A program made the translations under genes and the position numbers. From contig CM031626.1 in assembly GCA_018398815.1 (NCBI GenBank), positions 35,708,154 through 35,718,153 of the forward strand: 10,000 bases of DNA, read 5' to 3'. The notes under the pieces were generated by a model, which worked only from the letters and a program-made list of their open reading frames with translations, was not told where the DNA came from and ran no database searches. Source of the DNA: Conus ventricosus. Lineage: Eukaryota > Mollusca > Gastropoda > Neogastropoda > Conidae. This document shows, in pieces, positions 1 through 8,520 of this stretch (positions within the stretch are counted from its first letter, which is position 1; each line of letters begins with the position of its first letter).

Positions 1-35
<35 letters not shown>

Positions 36-57
36 AGAAGAGAGAGAGAGAGAGAGA
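1..57 (+). repeat. (GA)n microsatellite, cut by the window start
   Basis: Nearly perfect GA dinucleotide repeat with small interruptions (gaaggagaag near 31-40). It begins at base 1, so its true length is unknown. It lies directly beside the tetranucleotide tail of the LINE-like 3' end at 58-240. On that element's sense (minus) strand it is (TC)n. Confidence 0.97.
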
Positions 58-240
58 ACGAACGCACGAACGAACGAATTTTATTTTAAAGGGGAGTGGA
101 CTAAGTATGAATACTTTTTTACATCCAGCCCTCCAGGCAAGAAAAAAAAAATCGATATACAGTAAAAAGCAAATCAAACAAAATACATGAAAAAAAATGC
201 AACAATCACTTGCATGAGAATCTTTTTTTCAAAAAAGAAG
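58..240 (-). mobile_element. LINE 3' UTR remnant with (GTTC)n-type tail
   Basis: On the minus strand this stretch ends in AATAAAATTCG followed by several GTTC units (one is GTGC), then runs into (TC)n. An AATAAA-like signal followed at once by a short tandem tail is the usual 3' terminus of CR1/L2-type non-LTR elements. Upstream in sense lie a CCACTCCCC stretch, a short inverted repeat (AAGTAT/ATACTT, about 106-119) and T-rich sequence. No coding sequence is visible. It could be the 3' UTR of copy C, interrupted by the microsatellites at 265-420, or a separate insertion. The left edge is sharp and the right edge is a guess. Confidence 0.45.
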
Positions 241-264
241 AAAGAATAAAAAAAGAAACCAATA

Positions 265-305
265 AACACCACCACCACCACCACCACCACCAACAACAAC
301 AACAA
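265..305 (+). repeat. (ACC)n/(AAC)n compound microsatellite
   Basis: About nine CAC/ACC trinucleotides run directly into about five CAA/AAC trinucleotides. This is a one-base change of the unit within a continuous array. No coding context is visible. Confidence 0.95.
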
Positions 306-337
306 GAAAAATGATCACGGCTAGAGGGGATATGAAT

Positions 338-341
<4 letters not shown>

Positions 342-420
<79 letters not shown>
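342..420 (+). repeat. (AG)n microsatellite
   Basis: Perfect AG/GA dinucleotide array of about 79 bp, followed by ctgaccgaccgactgg, a short degenerate GACC repeat. The bases from 430 to about 578 hold nothing I recognise. They may be remaining 3' UTR of copy C. Confidence 0.97.
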
Positions 421-423
<3 letters not shown>

Positions 424-578
424 ACCGACCGACTGGCGCTAGACAGGCAGAGATAAAGGGAGAGAAAGACAATGAAGCAGACATGGATAAACACACCCGC
501 GACATGCTTTGAAAAACACATTAATGGCGAAGGATGATCAATGCAATTTTGCGTAGAATAGAATTGAGTCAGCTTCGA

Positions 579-1162
579 ACATTCATCACATATTTGTTAA
601 ACTAAATCTGAATTGAGAATTATCAATACATTTTAGGGTATAGTGGAGTAAAATCTGAGACATTCATCAGATATTTGTGAAAATTAGACTTGAGTTTTTT
701 TTAGAAGTTTGATTGATTTTTAAGTTCTTGAGGAATACGGTTCCATAGCCGACCTCCGGAATACGCCAAACTAGATTTGTATAGATTAGTCATTACAAAC
801 GGGAGGTTTTTTTTTTCCCACGTGAATGTCGATATTCGTTAAAAGTGAACATACTTGTTAGAGAAGGTGGAGCATTTTCATGGAGTATCTTATGCATAAA
901 ACGTCCCTTATTGTATGGATTTTTGGCTTTGAATGAATGGAAGAATGCCTGATTGCTTATAGTCTGAATCTACCGGTGAGGATGGTTGACATATCGTTAC
1001 TTTGACATCTCTTTTGTGAAGGCTAATTAGAAGTTTGAGTAAATTATTGCTTGCTAAGTCCCAAAGTGTTGAGGCACAGTCGATAATAGGCTGGATATAG
1101 GAGTGAAAAAACAGTTTTCTTGCATGCAAATTTAAGAAGTTCTTAATCCTTTTTAGAAGATG
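579..1162 (-). mobile_element. Copy C: 5'-truncated L2/CR1/Jockey-like LINE, 3' end
   Basis: A minus-strand LINE fragment truncated at its 5' end exactly where the (GA)n array at 1163 begins. In sense it holds the post-RT region (frame about 1160-908), then the ORF C-terminus, which changes frame near 930 and again at the A-run around 694-702, and ends at a stop at 623-625. A partial 81-bp tandem duplication (579-618 against 660-697) covers the end of the ORF and the start of the 3' UTR. Several frameshifts make it an inactive relic. Confidence 0.8.
623..1160 (-). pseudogene. LINE ORF2 C-terminal remnant (L2/CR1-like)
   Basis: Three blocks are readable on the minus strand. At about 1110-1000 is ARKLFFHSYIQPIIDCASTL, matching the post-RT block (KLFYxSYIxPxxDYCSxxWG) of L2/CR1/Jockey-group elements, followed by an LHKR block. 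At about 910-830 is GRFMHKILHENAPPSLTSMF, the family's KxMFKxLxxxAPxYLxxxF block. At about 790-700 is SSLAYSGGRLWNRIPQELK, the conserved SxxYSGxxLWNxLPxxLK block near the C-terminus. After a frameshift in an A-run, KSNFHKYL leads to the stop at 623-625. The order and spacing of the blocks make the family assignment firm; the exact clade is not settled. There are at least two frameshifts, so no functional protein is expected. Confidence 0.8.
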
Positions 1163-1246
<84 letters not shown>

Positions 1247-1272
1247 GAGACAGAGAGAAAGGGGGGGGGGGG
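1163..1272 (+). repeat. (GA)n-(CAGA)n-(G)12 compound microsatellite
   Basis: A GA array (1163-1226, one C at 1184) changes into CAGA/GAGA units (1227-1260) and ends in a run of 12 G (1261-1272). The GA part abuts the truncated 5' end of copy C. Confidence 0.95.
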
Positions 1273-1289
1273 AGTATGTGTATGTGCAC

Positions 1290-1411
1290 TGGGAGAGAAG
1301 CTTGGGACAGAGTGTTTGGGAACTGGACTGCCATATAAATATTTGCTTTCTGGGAGAGAAGCTTGGGACAGAGTGTTTGGGAACTGGACTGTCATGTAAA
1401 TATTTGCTTTC
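1290..1411 (+). repeat. 61-bp tandem duplication, two copies
   Basis: Units 1290-1350 and 1351-1411 are nearly identical (both start tgggagagaagcttggg and end atttgctttc). They differ at two bases, gccatataaa against gtcatgtaaa. The low divergence indicates a recent duplication. Minus-strand open frames across it arise only from the absence of stops in the unit. Confidence 0.93.
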
Positions 1412-1476
1412 CATGAACTTTTAGTTGCTGACGTGTTCATGTTGTCGACCGCAAGGGTAAATTTACTTAAAAAAAA

Positions 1477-1640
1477 TTAGAACAATTAAGTTTGATTGAT
1501 TGATTAATTGACTATGTTTAAGATATCAATAGTCAAATTAGTATGCTTTTTTTTCAAATTGGCACAATAAAATTTGATTGATTGTTTGATATTGTCTATG
1601 TTTAAGATATTTAATGTCAAATTAAATGCTATAAAATGCC
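1477..1640 (+). repeat. Diverged 82-bp tandem duplication, AT-rich
   Basis: Two units at about 1477-1558 and 1559-1640 share tttgattgattg and ctatgtttaagatat at a fixed 82-base offset, with clear divergence elsewhere. The second unit contains AATAAAATTTGATTGATTG (about 1567-1585), which resembles an AATAAA signal plus (GATT)n tail as found at some LINE or SINE 3' ends. No coding block accompanies it. Confidence 0.75.
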
Positions 1641-1904
1641 CTGTATTTTTGTACGTCATGACAAGATACGTCTCCATGATCTTTCTTTGCCACATGTTGA
1701 CAATCGTGGTTCGTTTACTTCCCGTAGGCAAGGCTAGACGTAACAAATCCCGAAGACTCACATTCCTTGCTATTAGGCCTAAATATAGGACAAAACTGTT
1801 TTCAAAATTGAAAAAAGAAAAAGAAAAAAGAAAAAACGGTTTGTAAACAAAACCATACCCCGGACCTTTCTGTTTTTGACACCAGTCAATGACCATAACC
1901 CCAG
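1641..1904. other. Unassigned intergenic stretch
   Basis: No protein family, RNA or repeat family is recognisable on either strand. A purine-rich A/G patch lies at 1808-1837 (aaaaagaaa units). A 176-codon minus-strand frame spans 1504-2034, but it crosses the AT-rich tandem duplication and shows no conserved motif, so I do not call it a gene. Confidence 0.5.
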
Positions 1905-2140
1905 ACGCAAACTGAGTCACGCGGGGCCAGCGACAAGTCATGCACGTGCTTGCATTTATCACCGCGTTTGTCGCCTTGGGCGGACAGGGGCGACAATGCA
2001 CACGAGATAAGGGGGCGCTGGACTCTCTCTCCACCGGCTGATCGAATTAGGGCGAGTTCTATGTCCTTTTGTCGAGGGGCTGGGTTATGACGTGTGGGTG
2101 TGGGTGTGTGCGAGATAAACCGCGCACTGTGGTGGTCTGT
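1905..2140. promoter_or_regulatory. CpG-rich patch with E-box and alternating inverted heptamers
   Basis: Unlike its AT-rich surroundings, this stretch is rich in CG dinucleotides. It contains the palindrome GCACGTGC (1942-1949, a CACGTG E-box). The heptamer GCGACAA occurs at 1930-1936 and 1990-1996, its complement TTGTCGC at 1968-1974, and a near copy TTGTCGA at 2069-2075. A GTGGGTGTGGGTGTG tract (about 2094-2108) resembles CACC-box sites. It could be a small CpG-island-like regulatory region. No adjacent gene is visible, so the function is speculative. Confidence 0.22.
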
Positions 2141-2166
2141 GAATCTGTTCATCTTGTGCAAAACAA

Positions 2167-2196
2167 GGGGTGGGTGGGTGGGGGTGGGGGCAGGGG
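2167..2196 (+). other. Putative G-quadruplex tract
   Basis: Runs of three to five G separated by single T or CA loops (ggggtgggtgggtggggg followed by tgggggcagggg). This exceeds the G3+N1-7 pattern for an intramolecular G-quadruplex on the plus strand. Confidence 0.7.
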
Positions 2197-2213
2197 AGAT
2201 AACTGGCCGGTTG

Positions 2214-2231
2214 GAGAGTTCATCAACTCTC
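2214..2231. other. Perfect 7-bp hairpin
   Basis: GAGAGTT, loop CATC, AACTCTC: a perfect inverted repeat with a four-base loop. There is no U-tract and no gene upstream. It may be a chance structure or part of an unrecognised repeat. Confidence 0.5.
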
Positions 2232-2420
2232 TGTTGGGACTGGAGAGAGATATACCGGTAATCCACGGATCTACTACTGGTCATTTTGTTGTTTTTATTT
2301 TTCTCGTAACATTTCATCGTCATTAATCATGGAGTCCGTGATGTCATTTCCGTCAACGCCTGTTTTGGGGTTGGGATAAGACACGGTGTTAAGTGTAGTC
2401 CGGGTGTAAATGCGGGTTTT

Positions 2421-2620
2421 ATGGAGAGAAGGTGCGGGTGGGGGCGAGGTGCGAGGGTGTGTGTGGTGTGTGTGGGGGGGGGGGGGGGGGCCTTCCTTGC
2501 CTGCTGTTTGTCTCATGTCTGCTTGAAAATTGTGACCTCCCACCTGTCTACTCACACTTTTTTTTTTTTTGGGGGGGGGGGGGGGGGAGGGAAGGTAGGG
2601 AGGGGGAGGGGTTCCAGACA
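2421..2620 (+). repeat. G-rich low-complexity cluster with two G17 runs
   Basis: A GTGTG-rich segment leads to 17 G at 2474-2490. After 67 bases of mixed sequence, T13 (2558-2570) is joined directly to G17 (2571-2587), followed by further G-runs (gggaaggtagggaggggg) to about 2611. It has strong G-quadruplex potential on the plus strand. Homopolymers this long are prone to replication slippage and to assembly length errors. Short Gly-rich open frames here are composition artefacts. The stretch 2232-2420 between this and the hairpin holds nothing I recognise. Confidence 0.9.
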
Positions 2621-2639
2621 TGCAGACATTAAAGGGGAA

Positions 2640-3060
2640 CGGAAAGGTAAGAAATAGACAGGGGGAGGGGGGATTGAGATGTGGAAGAGGGAAAGGGTGG
2701 TGGTGGTGGTAGTGAAAATGTTGTCATAATTGCAATACCAGTGAGAAAGAGTCAGAAGAGAAGAAGGAGGAGGAGGAGGATGAAGAAGAACAAAAAGAAG
2801 AAGAAAAGAGAGGAAGAAAAAGAAGAAGAAGAAGAGGAAGAAGAAAAGAAGAAGAAGAGGAAAGAAAGAAAGAAAGAAAGAAAGGAGAAGAGGAGGAGGA
2901 TGAGAAGGAGGAGGAGGAGGAGGCGGAGAAGAAGAAGAAGAAGAAGAAGAAGAAGAAGAAGAAGAAGAAGAAGAAGAAGAAGAAGGAGAAGATGAAGACG
3001 AAGAGGAAGAAGATAGAAAGAAGGAAAGCAGGAAAGAAAGAAAGAAACAACAAGAAGAAT
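2640..3060 (+). repeat. Polypurine tract: GGT, GGA, GAA and GAAA repeats
   Basis: About 300 bases from 2755 are almost entirely purine, with isolated pyrimidines at 2781, 2791, 2901, 2924, 2993 and 2999. Sub-blocks are (GGT)n near 2698, (GGA)n near 2764 and 2890-2925, (GAAA)n near 2868-2884, and a (GAA)n block at about 2926-2991. Mirror-symmetric purine tracts of this kind can form triplex (H-DNA). Plus-strand Arg/Glu/Lys-rich frames and a minus-strand Ser/Phe-rich frame arise from the repeat and are not genes. Confidence 0.93.
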
Positions 3061-3186
3061 AAGCGGTAGAATCTTTTGTTCACGAGGCTAAGAGATACTG
3101 GTGTGCCATTTTGCATGCTGTCCTAGAACTGATTAGAGACTACGATTTAAAAAAAAATCATGCAAAGATAGCGCAGTGTCAAGAGA

Positions 3187-3331
<145 letters not shown>

Positions 3332-4435
3332 AAATTTAATTCTTCAGGCCTCCAGCCCCTAGAATGGGGTCTAACACGAAACATAATGTTATAGATTTCA
3401 CAATGCATCCAGATTTTCGTTGTAAGCCCGTCTTAGCTTCAATGCATTAAAAAGGTATACGCTAAGCTTGCGAATATTACTAACAGAGCCATTTCTTAAT
3501 AAACTGACATACGGCTGCTGTCTCATAATCAAATATTTCACTCTTAAATTCTTGTAAAGAACACACTTGTTAACAAAATGATCTTCGTCTTCAAGCTCAT
3601 TGCAAACTGCACACATAAAATTTCCATTTTTCTGAAACATTCTTCTAAAGAAGGATCCATTGATCGGCAGCAAACCAAGACGTAGCTTTATCAAGCAATC
3701 TCGAAAACATTTTATATCAATGAATTCGAAATAGCGTTCACTTTCAAAGCTCGTTTTAAACAAATTATATCTTTGGTATATTTCCTTAACCATTACAGAT
3801 TCATCCCATTCTTGTCTGTATATATCTTTCATTCTCTGTTTGAACGATGATACAAAAGTCTGCTCACAGCCCACACCTTGTTGCAACCATACATATCCAA
3901 ATCCGAGACTGCACAGAATGTTTTTAACTAAGTTACCCAACATTTTTTGCCATTTTCATCTAAATTAAAAAGCATTGAGTATGCTTGTCTGGGTAATCTG
4001 TATGAATCCATTTTCAATAATTTGAGCCAATAACGTATACATCTGACTGCACTGTTTATGTACAAGGGGTAGCGTTCAGTTTCTCCATAGACAAATTTGT
4101 TTGGCACTCGAAGAGGTACATTCAAAAAAACGTTTACAGGCAAAAGAATGTATTTTTTCTATATTATCAAGCCTTTGAAGCCCCCACATTTCTGAGGCAT
4201 ACAAGAGAATGGGCTGCACCTGAGCATCAAAGATTCGAAAGAAACAGGCTTTGGAAATGTCATTCAACTTTGTTATATGTTTTACACAGTCAACACATGC
4301 TCTCTTACCCTTCACTGCAAGAGCATCTACTCCTTTCTTTATACTCATTTTTGTTGTAAAAACGTATCCCAGATAATTATACTCGTTTACTACCTCTAAT
4401 GGATTTCCATCAAGATTCCAGTTTTTCTGTGTAGT
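3332..4435 (-). mobile_element. Copy A: LINE 3' half, 5' end joined head-to-head to E
   Basis: In sense on the minus strand this copy starts near 4435 in the RT thumb (LDGNPLEVVNEYNYLGYVFT, continuing upstream of the ATG at 4348). It runs through the C-terminal domain to a stop near 3398 and ends with a short 3' UTR containing a hairpin (3355-3370) and an ATTAAA-like motif before the TTGTTC tail. It lacks the RT catalytic palm and everything upstream. Its 5' end directly abuts the 5' end of plus-strand fragment E, and the outer ends of both lie in (GA)n. That is the structure left by twin priming. Confidence 0.85.
3398..4432 (-). pseudogene. LINE polyprotein C-terminus (thumb plus CCHC-like domain), two frameshifts
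   Basis: The reading frame is split into three overlapping pieces: about 4432-4076, 4143-3928 and 3943-3398. The first break is explained by one extra base in an A7 run (4124-4130): dropping one base restores RFLNVPLRVPNKFVYGE, which aligns with NVMIYGELGRFPLHVN of copy B. The second break is at about 3926-3934, after KKCWVT. Blocks in order are FDAQVQPILLYASEMWGLQ (post-RT), VYGETERYPLYIN, RYWLKLLKM, GFGYVWLQQGV, then CAVCNELEDEDHFVNKC, a Cys-x2-Cys...His-x4-Cys motif. The same order occurs in B and D. Only two breaks over about 345 codons suggests a moderately old copy. Confidence 0.82.
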
Positions 4436-5498
4436 AATGTCCAGAGAACTGTGTTTGGGGAATACTGTTCGTTCATTGAATGTTCTTTCCTTTATTGATT
4501 CGCCGCAGTTCCCAGTATCATTGTCACTTAATATGCCGGATGGTGTTGCTAGTTCACAAAGTGCACATGATAAAAAATGGATGGATAAACTGATTTGGGA
4601 TCACAGTAAGGAAGACTTATTTATTGATGTTTTAAGTTCCGCAGATCTGCAACATAGGTGCGAGAATGCTTTTTCTCTTTTGGACGGCAACATTAATCAG
4701 GCATTAAAATTATTTACTGAGGTGTTGTTAAAGGCAAGTGAATGTATGCAAAAACGGGTTTTGGTCAGAGGGGACCTGCGTGAAGCACTTTGGTTTGATA
4801 CCGACTGTGATGTGGCAAAGCTCAGTGCTAGACATCTGCTAGCAATTTCCAGGAGAACTAAGGATAATGATGACAGAGCAAAATATGTTGAAGCTCGTAA
4901 AACATACAAGAATTTACTAAAGAAAAAGAAAACATGCTATAAACGTGACAAAGCCAGACGTCTGGCATCCCTGCATAATAATAGTAAACTGTTTTGGAAG
5001 GAACTGAAACAGGGGAGTGGAAAAAAGAAAACTGGTATTTCAAAGGATATAACGACGGATCAGTGGTGTACACATTTCCAACAAGTGTTCAGTGGTGAGG
5101 TTAGATCAGACAATAATAGACAGGGTGGAGAAAGTCAAGATGAGAGATTTATTGACTGCAGCGAGCTGAACCGGGTCATTTCCGAGCAGGAAGTGTCTGA
5201 CACTATAAGAAAATTAAAACAGGGTAAAGCCTGTGGGGTGGATGATATTTCAGCAGAAATGCTAAAACTGGCGGATAAAGTAGCTATTCATTTCTTAACG
5301 AAACTGTTCAACATTCTGTTTGACCAGGGGAGTTATCCAGACCAATGGACAAAGGGAATTATTGTACCTATCTTCAAAAAAGGGGACTATAACTTAGCTG
5401 ATAATTATAGGGGTGTGTCTCTGCTGAGCTTAATCAGTAAATGTTATACATCAATTTTGAACAAGAGACTCGTTGAATGGGTGGATAAACATAGCAGG

Positions 5499-5503
<5 letters not shown>
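4436..5503 (+). mobile_element. Fragment E: inverted middle segment of a LINE
   Basis: Plus-strand segment of the same kind of element as A, B and D, which are all on the minus strand. Its 5' edge meets copy A at about 4430-4450 with no spacer. Its 3' edge is GGATTACAGAG running into (GA)n. Read from the minus strand, the order is (TC)n, inverted E, copy A in sense, 3' tail, (TC)n. This is the expected product of twin priming in which a TCTC-ending target strand primed at the CAGAG of the RNA. An inversion that separated E from the 3' half in copy B is the main alternative. Confidence 0.75.
4437..5503 (+). CDS. Copy E: partial LINE ORF, endonuclease end to RT fingers
   Basis: An uninterrupted frame of about 355 codons on the plus strand that opens into the (GA)n array at 5504 and stops at about 5600 as Arg-Glu repeat plus a few residues. 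The ATG at 4437 is not a real start, because the fragment is 5'-truncated. Residues about 10-30 (IDSPQFPVSLSL) match the C-terminal SDHxPV block of the APE-type endonuclease, with the Asp-His pair replaced by Pro-Gln. A basic linker follows (KNLLKKKKTCYKRDKARR, near 155-175). RT motif 0 is at about 258-272 (GKACGVDDISAEMLK), and motifs 1-2 are at about 302-345 (WTKGIIVPIFKKGD, NYRGVSLLSLISKCY). The frame is lost at HSRIT, just before the expected EEQAGFR block. No palm or catalytic Asp is present, so it cannot be active alone. Confidence 0.88.

Positions 5504-5582
<79 letters not shown>
5504..5582 (+). repeat. (GA)n microsatellite between E and B
   Basis: Perfect 79-bp AG/GA array. It borders the truncated RT frame of E on the left and the (GAACTCT)n tail of copy B (5585-5607) on the right, so it flanks two LINE pieces at once. 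Confidence 0.97.
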
Positions 5583-5587
<5 letters not shown>

Positions 5588-5729
5588 CTCTGAACTCTGA
5601 ACTCTGAATGTTTTAATGAATAGGCCATTGGCCCATGTCATAGTGGGCTGTCACAAAGTATATATAGCAATATAACTATTGGACATATGGCATGAATAAC
5701 ACAAGTGTTGTACTCAAATTCCAAACATT

Positions 5730-6088
5730 TCACCCTTGGTTCAAAATACTGTGGCGCATCTTCAAAGCCTTGTCTACAAAAAGTGCCAGGCGTACATTCA
5801 ATGATTTGTGTTCAGATGCAAACAACATTGTCAACTTAAACTGGGAGGGACTACTGTAGTACTTGGCTGGGATATATTGTTCCCTTAATTCTTGATAAGC
5901 CGGACATTGCAATACAAGGTGGACTTCAGTTTCTTCTTGCTTTCACAAAGCGGGCACATTAGTTCTTGTTCCATTAGGTTTCTCCTGAAACGCATTTTGT
6001 GTACATTTAACTGCAACACTCCCAACCTCATTCTAATCAGACTTATTCTAGCCTTTAAATGGCTAACTGATTGTAGATAGGTGGCCAA
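5730..6088 (-). pseudogene. LINE C-terminal CCHC-like domain with one frameshift
   Basis: The frame starting ATYLQSVSHLKARISLIRMR leads through HKMRFRRN to ELMCPLCESK (about 5950), then drifts out of frame. Shifting frame near 5930-5942 restores ETEVHLVLQCPAYQEL, completing Cys-x2-Cys...His-x4-Cys as in copy A. It continues as EQYIPAKYY and ends ALKMRHSILNQG, with the stop at 5730. It belongs to the same ORF as the RT at 6091-7058 and is separated from it by a deletion and stop. Confidence 0.82.
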
Positions 6089-6090
6089 AG

Positions 6091-7055
6091 TTAAATCAGA
6101 CTTTTGTAGACTTTATATGGTAATCGATGAGGTGGCATTTTCAAAATTCTCAGCCAGTATTTAATACTTTTAAAAAATAAATTGACATGCAAAGGAAACC
6201 TACCTAATTCTCCATAGATCATAACATTAGGAGTTCTGATGCTCACATTCAAAAATCTTTTCATGGCGAAGAGGTGCACGTTTTCTATAATGTCAAGATT
6301 ACCAAATATGCCCCAGATTTCCGCCCCATAACTAAGTATTGGCTGAATTTGAGTGTCGAACAACTTAAAGAATACAGTAGGTGATTTTTCTCCCACAGAC
6401 CACAAAAGCTTCAAAATATTAATGACGCCTCTCTTTGCTTTGCTTGACATATCATAGAGGGTATGTGAAAAGGAAAGTCTAGTTGACATTATGATTCCTA
6501 GATATCTGTACATGTTTACAACATTCATCTTATTCTGACCAAAGAACCACTGTTCATGCTCAGAGATATGGCCACCGTTTCTAAATATGACTATATTTGA
6601 TTTATCCAGATTTACTGTAAGACCTAGTCTTTTAGCTGTGTTGTATAAGACGTTTAACTGATTTTGCAAACCAGTAACTGAATCAGAGAGGAGGATAACA
6701 TCGTCTGCAAACATAAGAATTAAAATTTCCAGAAAATCAGGGATAAGCTGGATTCCATGCTTTCCCTTTTCAATTATTTCTACAGCCAAGTCATTGATAA
6801 AAATGGAGAACAGAACGGGACTATACACTTCCCCCTGTTTTAAACCGAGAGGACACGAAAAGGCTTCACTTAAATCGTTACCAACTCTAACTCTCGCTTT
6901 CACCGTGTTATATATACTAGCAATAGCCCGGTACATTTTTCCATTTATCCCACTTTTCTTTAGAATATCCCACAAGTTTGCTCGAACAACGGAATTAAAG
7001 GCCTTTTTAAAATCGATGAAGACAACGTACAATTTCTTGTGTTGCAACAATTGTT

Positions 7056-7058
<3 letters not shown>
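6091..7058 (-). CDS. LINE reverse transcriptase, palm and thumb (partial)
   Basis: About 322 codons without interruption. A nominal ATG at 7137 lies beyond the microsatellite and only adds a Leu-Ser run. Motif A is VVFIDFKKAFNSV (catalytic Asp codon at 7012-7014), motif B is GLKQGEVYSPVLFSIFIND, and motif C is FADDVILLSD (Asp pair at 6700-6705). The D/E region follows (LGLTVNLDKSNIVIF, then YRYLGI). After it come the family blocks FDTQIQPILSYGAEIWGIF, VMIYGELGRFPLHVN and KYWLRILKM. All three catalytic aspartates are present. Motif B has GEV where GCx is usual. The frame ends at a stop near 6091, at the edge of an internal deletion. It would copy element RNA at a nicked target in the nucleus. 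Without endonuclease and fingers it is not expected to act alone. Confidence 0.9.

Positions 7059-7125
<67 letters not shown>
7059..7125 (+). repeat. (GA)n microsatellite at the 5' end of copy B
   Basis: GA array with one GG interruption near 7119. Its left edge is the exact point where the RT frame of copy B is lost. The 65 bases that follow (7126-7190) show nothing recognisable. Confidence 0.96.
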
Positions 7126-7189
7126 CACTGTAAGCATATTTAAGAAAGTCAGTCCAATACATGTAACAGGTTATACGTATGATTGAATA

Positions 7190-7562
<373 letters not shown>

Positions 7563-7971
7563 TTCAGATGATTTATTGATTTAAAGCCACAGCCCCATAT
7601 AAAGAGGGCAACACAATATTACAGGAAAATTATTATAAATGCAGCAGTATCACGAGAGGCCTTACGAGTGCAGCATAGAAACAGTCATGATAACATTGTT
7701 TTTCTCAACTGGAAAGCTTTATGTAAGTAAAGAACTAAACTACGAATCACGCTGTTTCTCTGATGACATTAACAACCTGAAACGAAGCATACATGGTTCA
7801 TTGCAAAATTTCCTAGGTATTAGCTGCACACGAACGGACACAGCGGTTCGTCGTTTTTGTAGCAGTAAGCATGTACTTTCATGTATGAGAGTCCAAATCA
7901 AAATCTGATAAAAGTACATCGTAAATGTTTGTTCATATTAAACGTAAGGTAGTTAAAATGTGAGGAACTGT

Positions 7972-8053
7972 AAACTTTGTACACATCATACCTGTTACTA
8001 GATAGACTATGAAAACTTTGCACACATCATACCTGTTACTAGATGGAATATGA
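7972..8053 (+). repeat. 41-bp tandem duplication in copy D
   Basis: aaactttg...acacatcatacctgttac occurs twice at a 41-base offset (7972-8012 and 8013-8053) with a few differences. It lies inside the decayed LINE frame. Confidence 0.88.
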
Positions 8054-8370
8054 GTTTCCCATGTCTGCCATCTGCCATAGATCAATCTTTGTCCAACTGT
8101 TTGAATAAACTTACTTTCTTCTCCTACTCTTTGATACATCCATGCATACCCTAACCCCAGCTCAGATTAACAAATACATACGTTTGAAATCCGGTTAATT
8201 TTGCCCCTTGATTTAAGATCAAATAGCGTACGACAACTTTAACCAGTAGCATTTATTTTCTTAACTGCAGAATTTATGTGTATTGGATATCTGTTCATCT
8301 CCCCATATACTAAATCATTTAGAGTTCTAAGTTCTACACCTGAAAACATTTTCAACCCGTTAGATGAACC

Positions 8371-8520
8371 GATTCACAATGAATGAAAGCATTTGCATCT
8401 AAACCCCATAGCTCCGAATCACACTGCTCGATGACTTGCATTAACGATTCACAATGAATGAAAGCATTTGCATCTAAACCCCATAGCTCCGAATTACACT
8501 GCTCGATGGCTTGCATTTAC
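8371..8520 (+). repeat. 75-bp tandem duplication in copy D
   Basis: Units 8371-8445 and 8446-8520 differ at three positions. The length is exactly 25 codons, so the LINE frame (SELWG block) is repeated in phase. Confidence 0.95.

Larger units (their letters stand above)
5583..7058 (-). mobile_element. Copy B: 5'-truncated LINE with intact RT palm
   Basis: The minus-strand copy begins at (GA)n 7059-7125 and ends at about 5583 with an AGAGTTC heptamer tail running into the next (GA)n. The order in sense is RT palm and thumb (7058-6091), a deletion of roughly 85 residues relative to copy A, a C-terminal domain (about 6088-5912), a frame change, then the ORF end at 5730. A 3' UTR of about 125 bases follows, with a hairpin at 5629-5650 and ATTAAA just before the tail. 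The endonuclease, fingers and true 5' end are missing. Confidence 0.88.

Noticed and set aside
206..521. Ser-Leu repeat frames on the minus strand
   Set aside because: Translation of the (GA)n array on the complementary strand.
1504..2034. 176-codon minus-strand frame
   Set aside because: It crosses an AT-rich tandem duplication, has no recognised motif, and its composition changes along its length in step with the DNA.
1990..2060. Possible tRNA or SINE B-box near the sequence gatcgaatta
   Set aside because: Only a weak B-box resemblance on one strand; no matching A-box at the right distance and no cloverleaf could be drawn.
2681..3116. Arg-rich plus-strand and Ser/Phe-rich minus-strand frames
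   Set aside because: Composition artefacts of the polypurine tract.
4697..5073. Minus-strand frames opposite copy E
   Set aside because: Shadows of the clear RT/linker reading frame on the plus strand.
6794..7060. 88-codon plus-strand frame opposite copy B
   Set aside because: Lies antisense to the intact RT palm with its catalytic motifs; no motif of its own.
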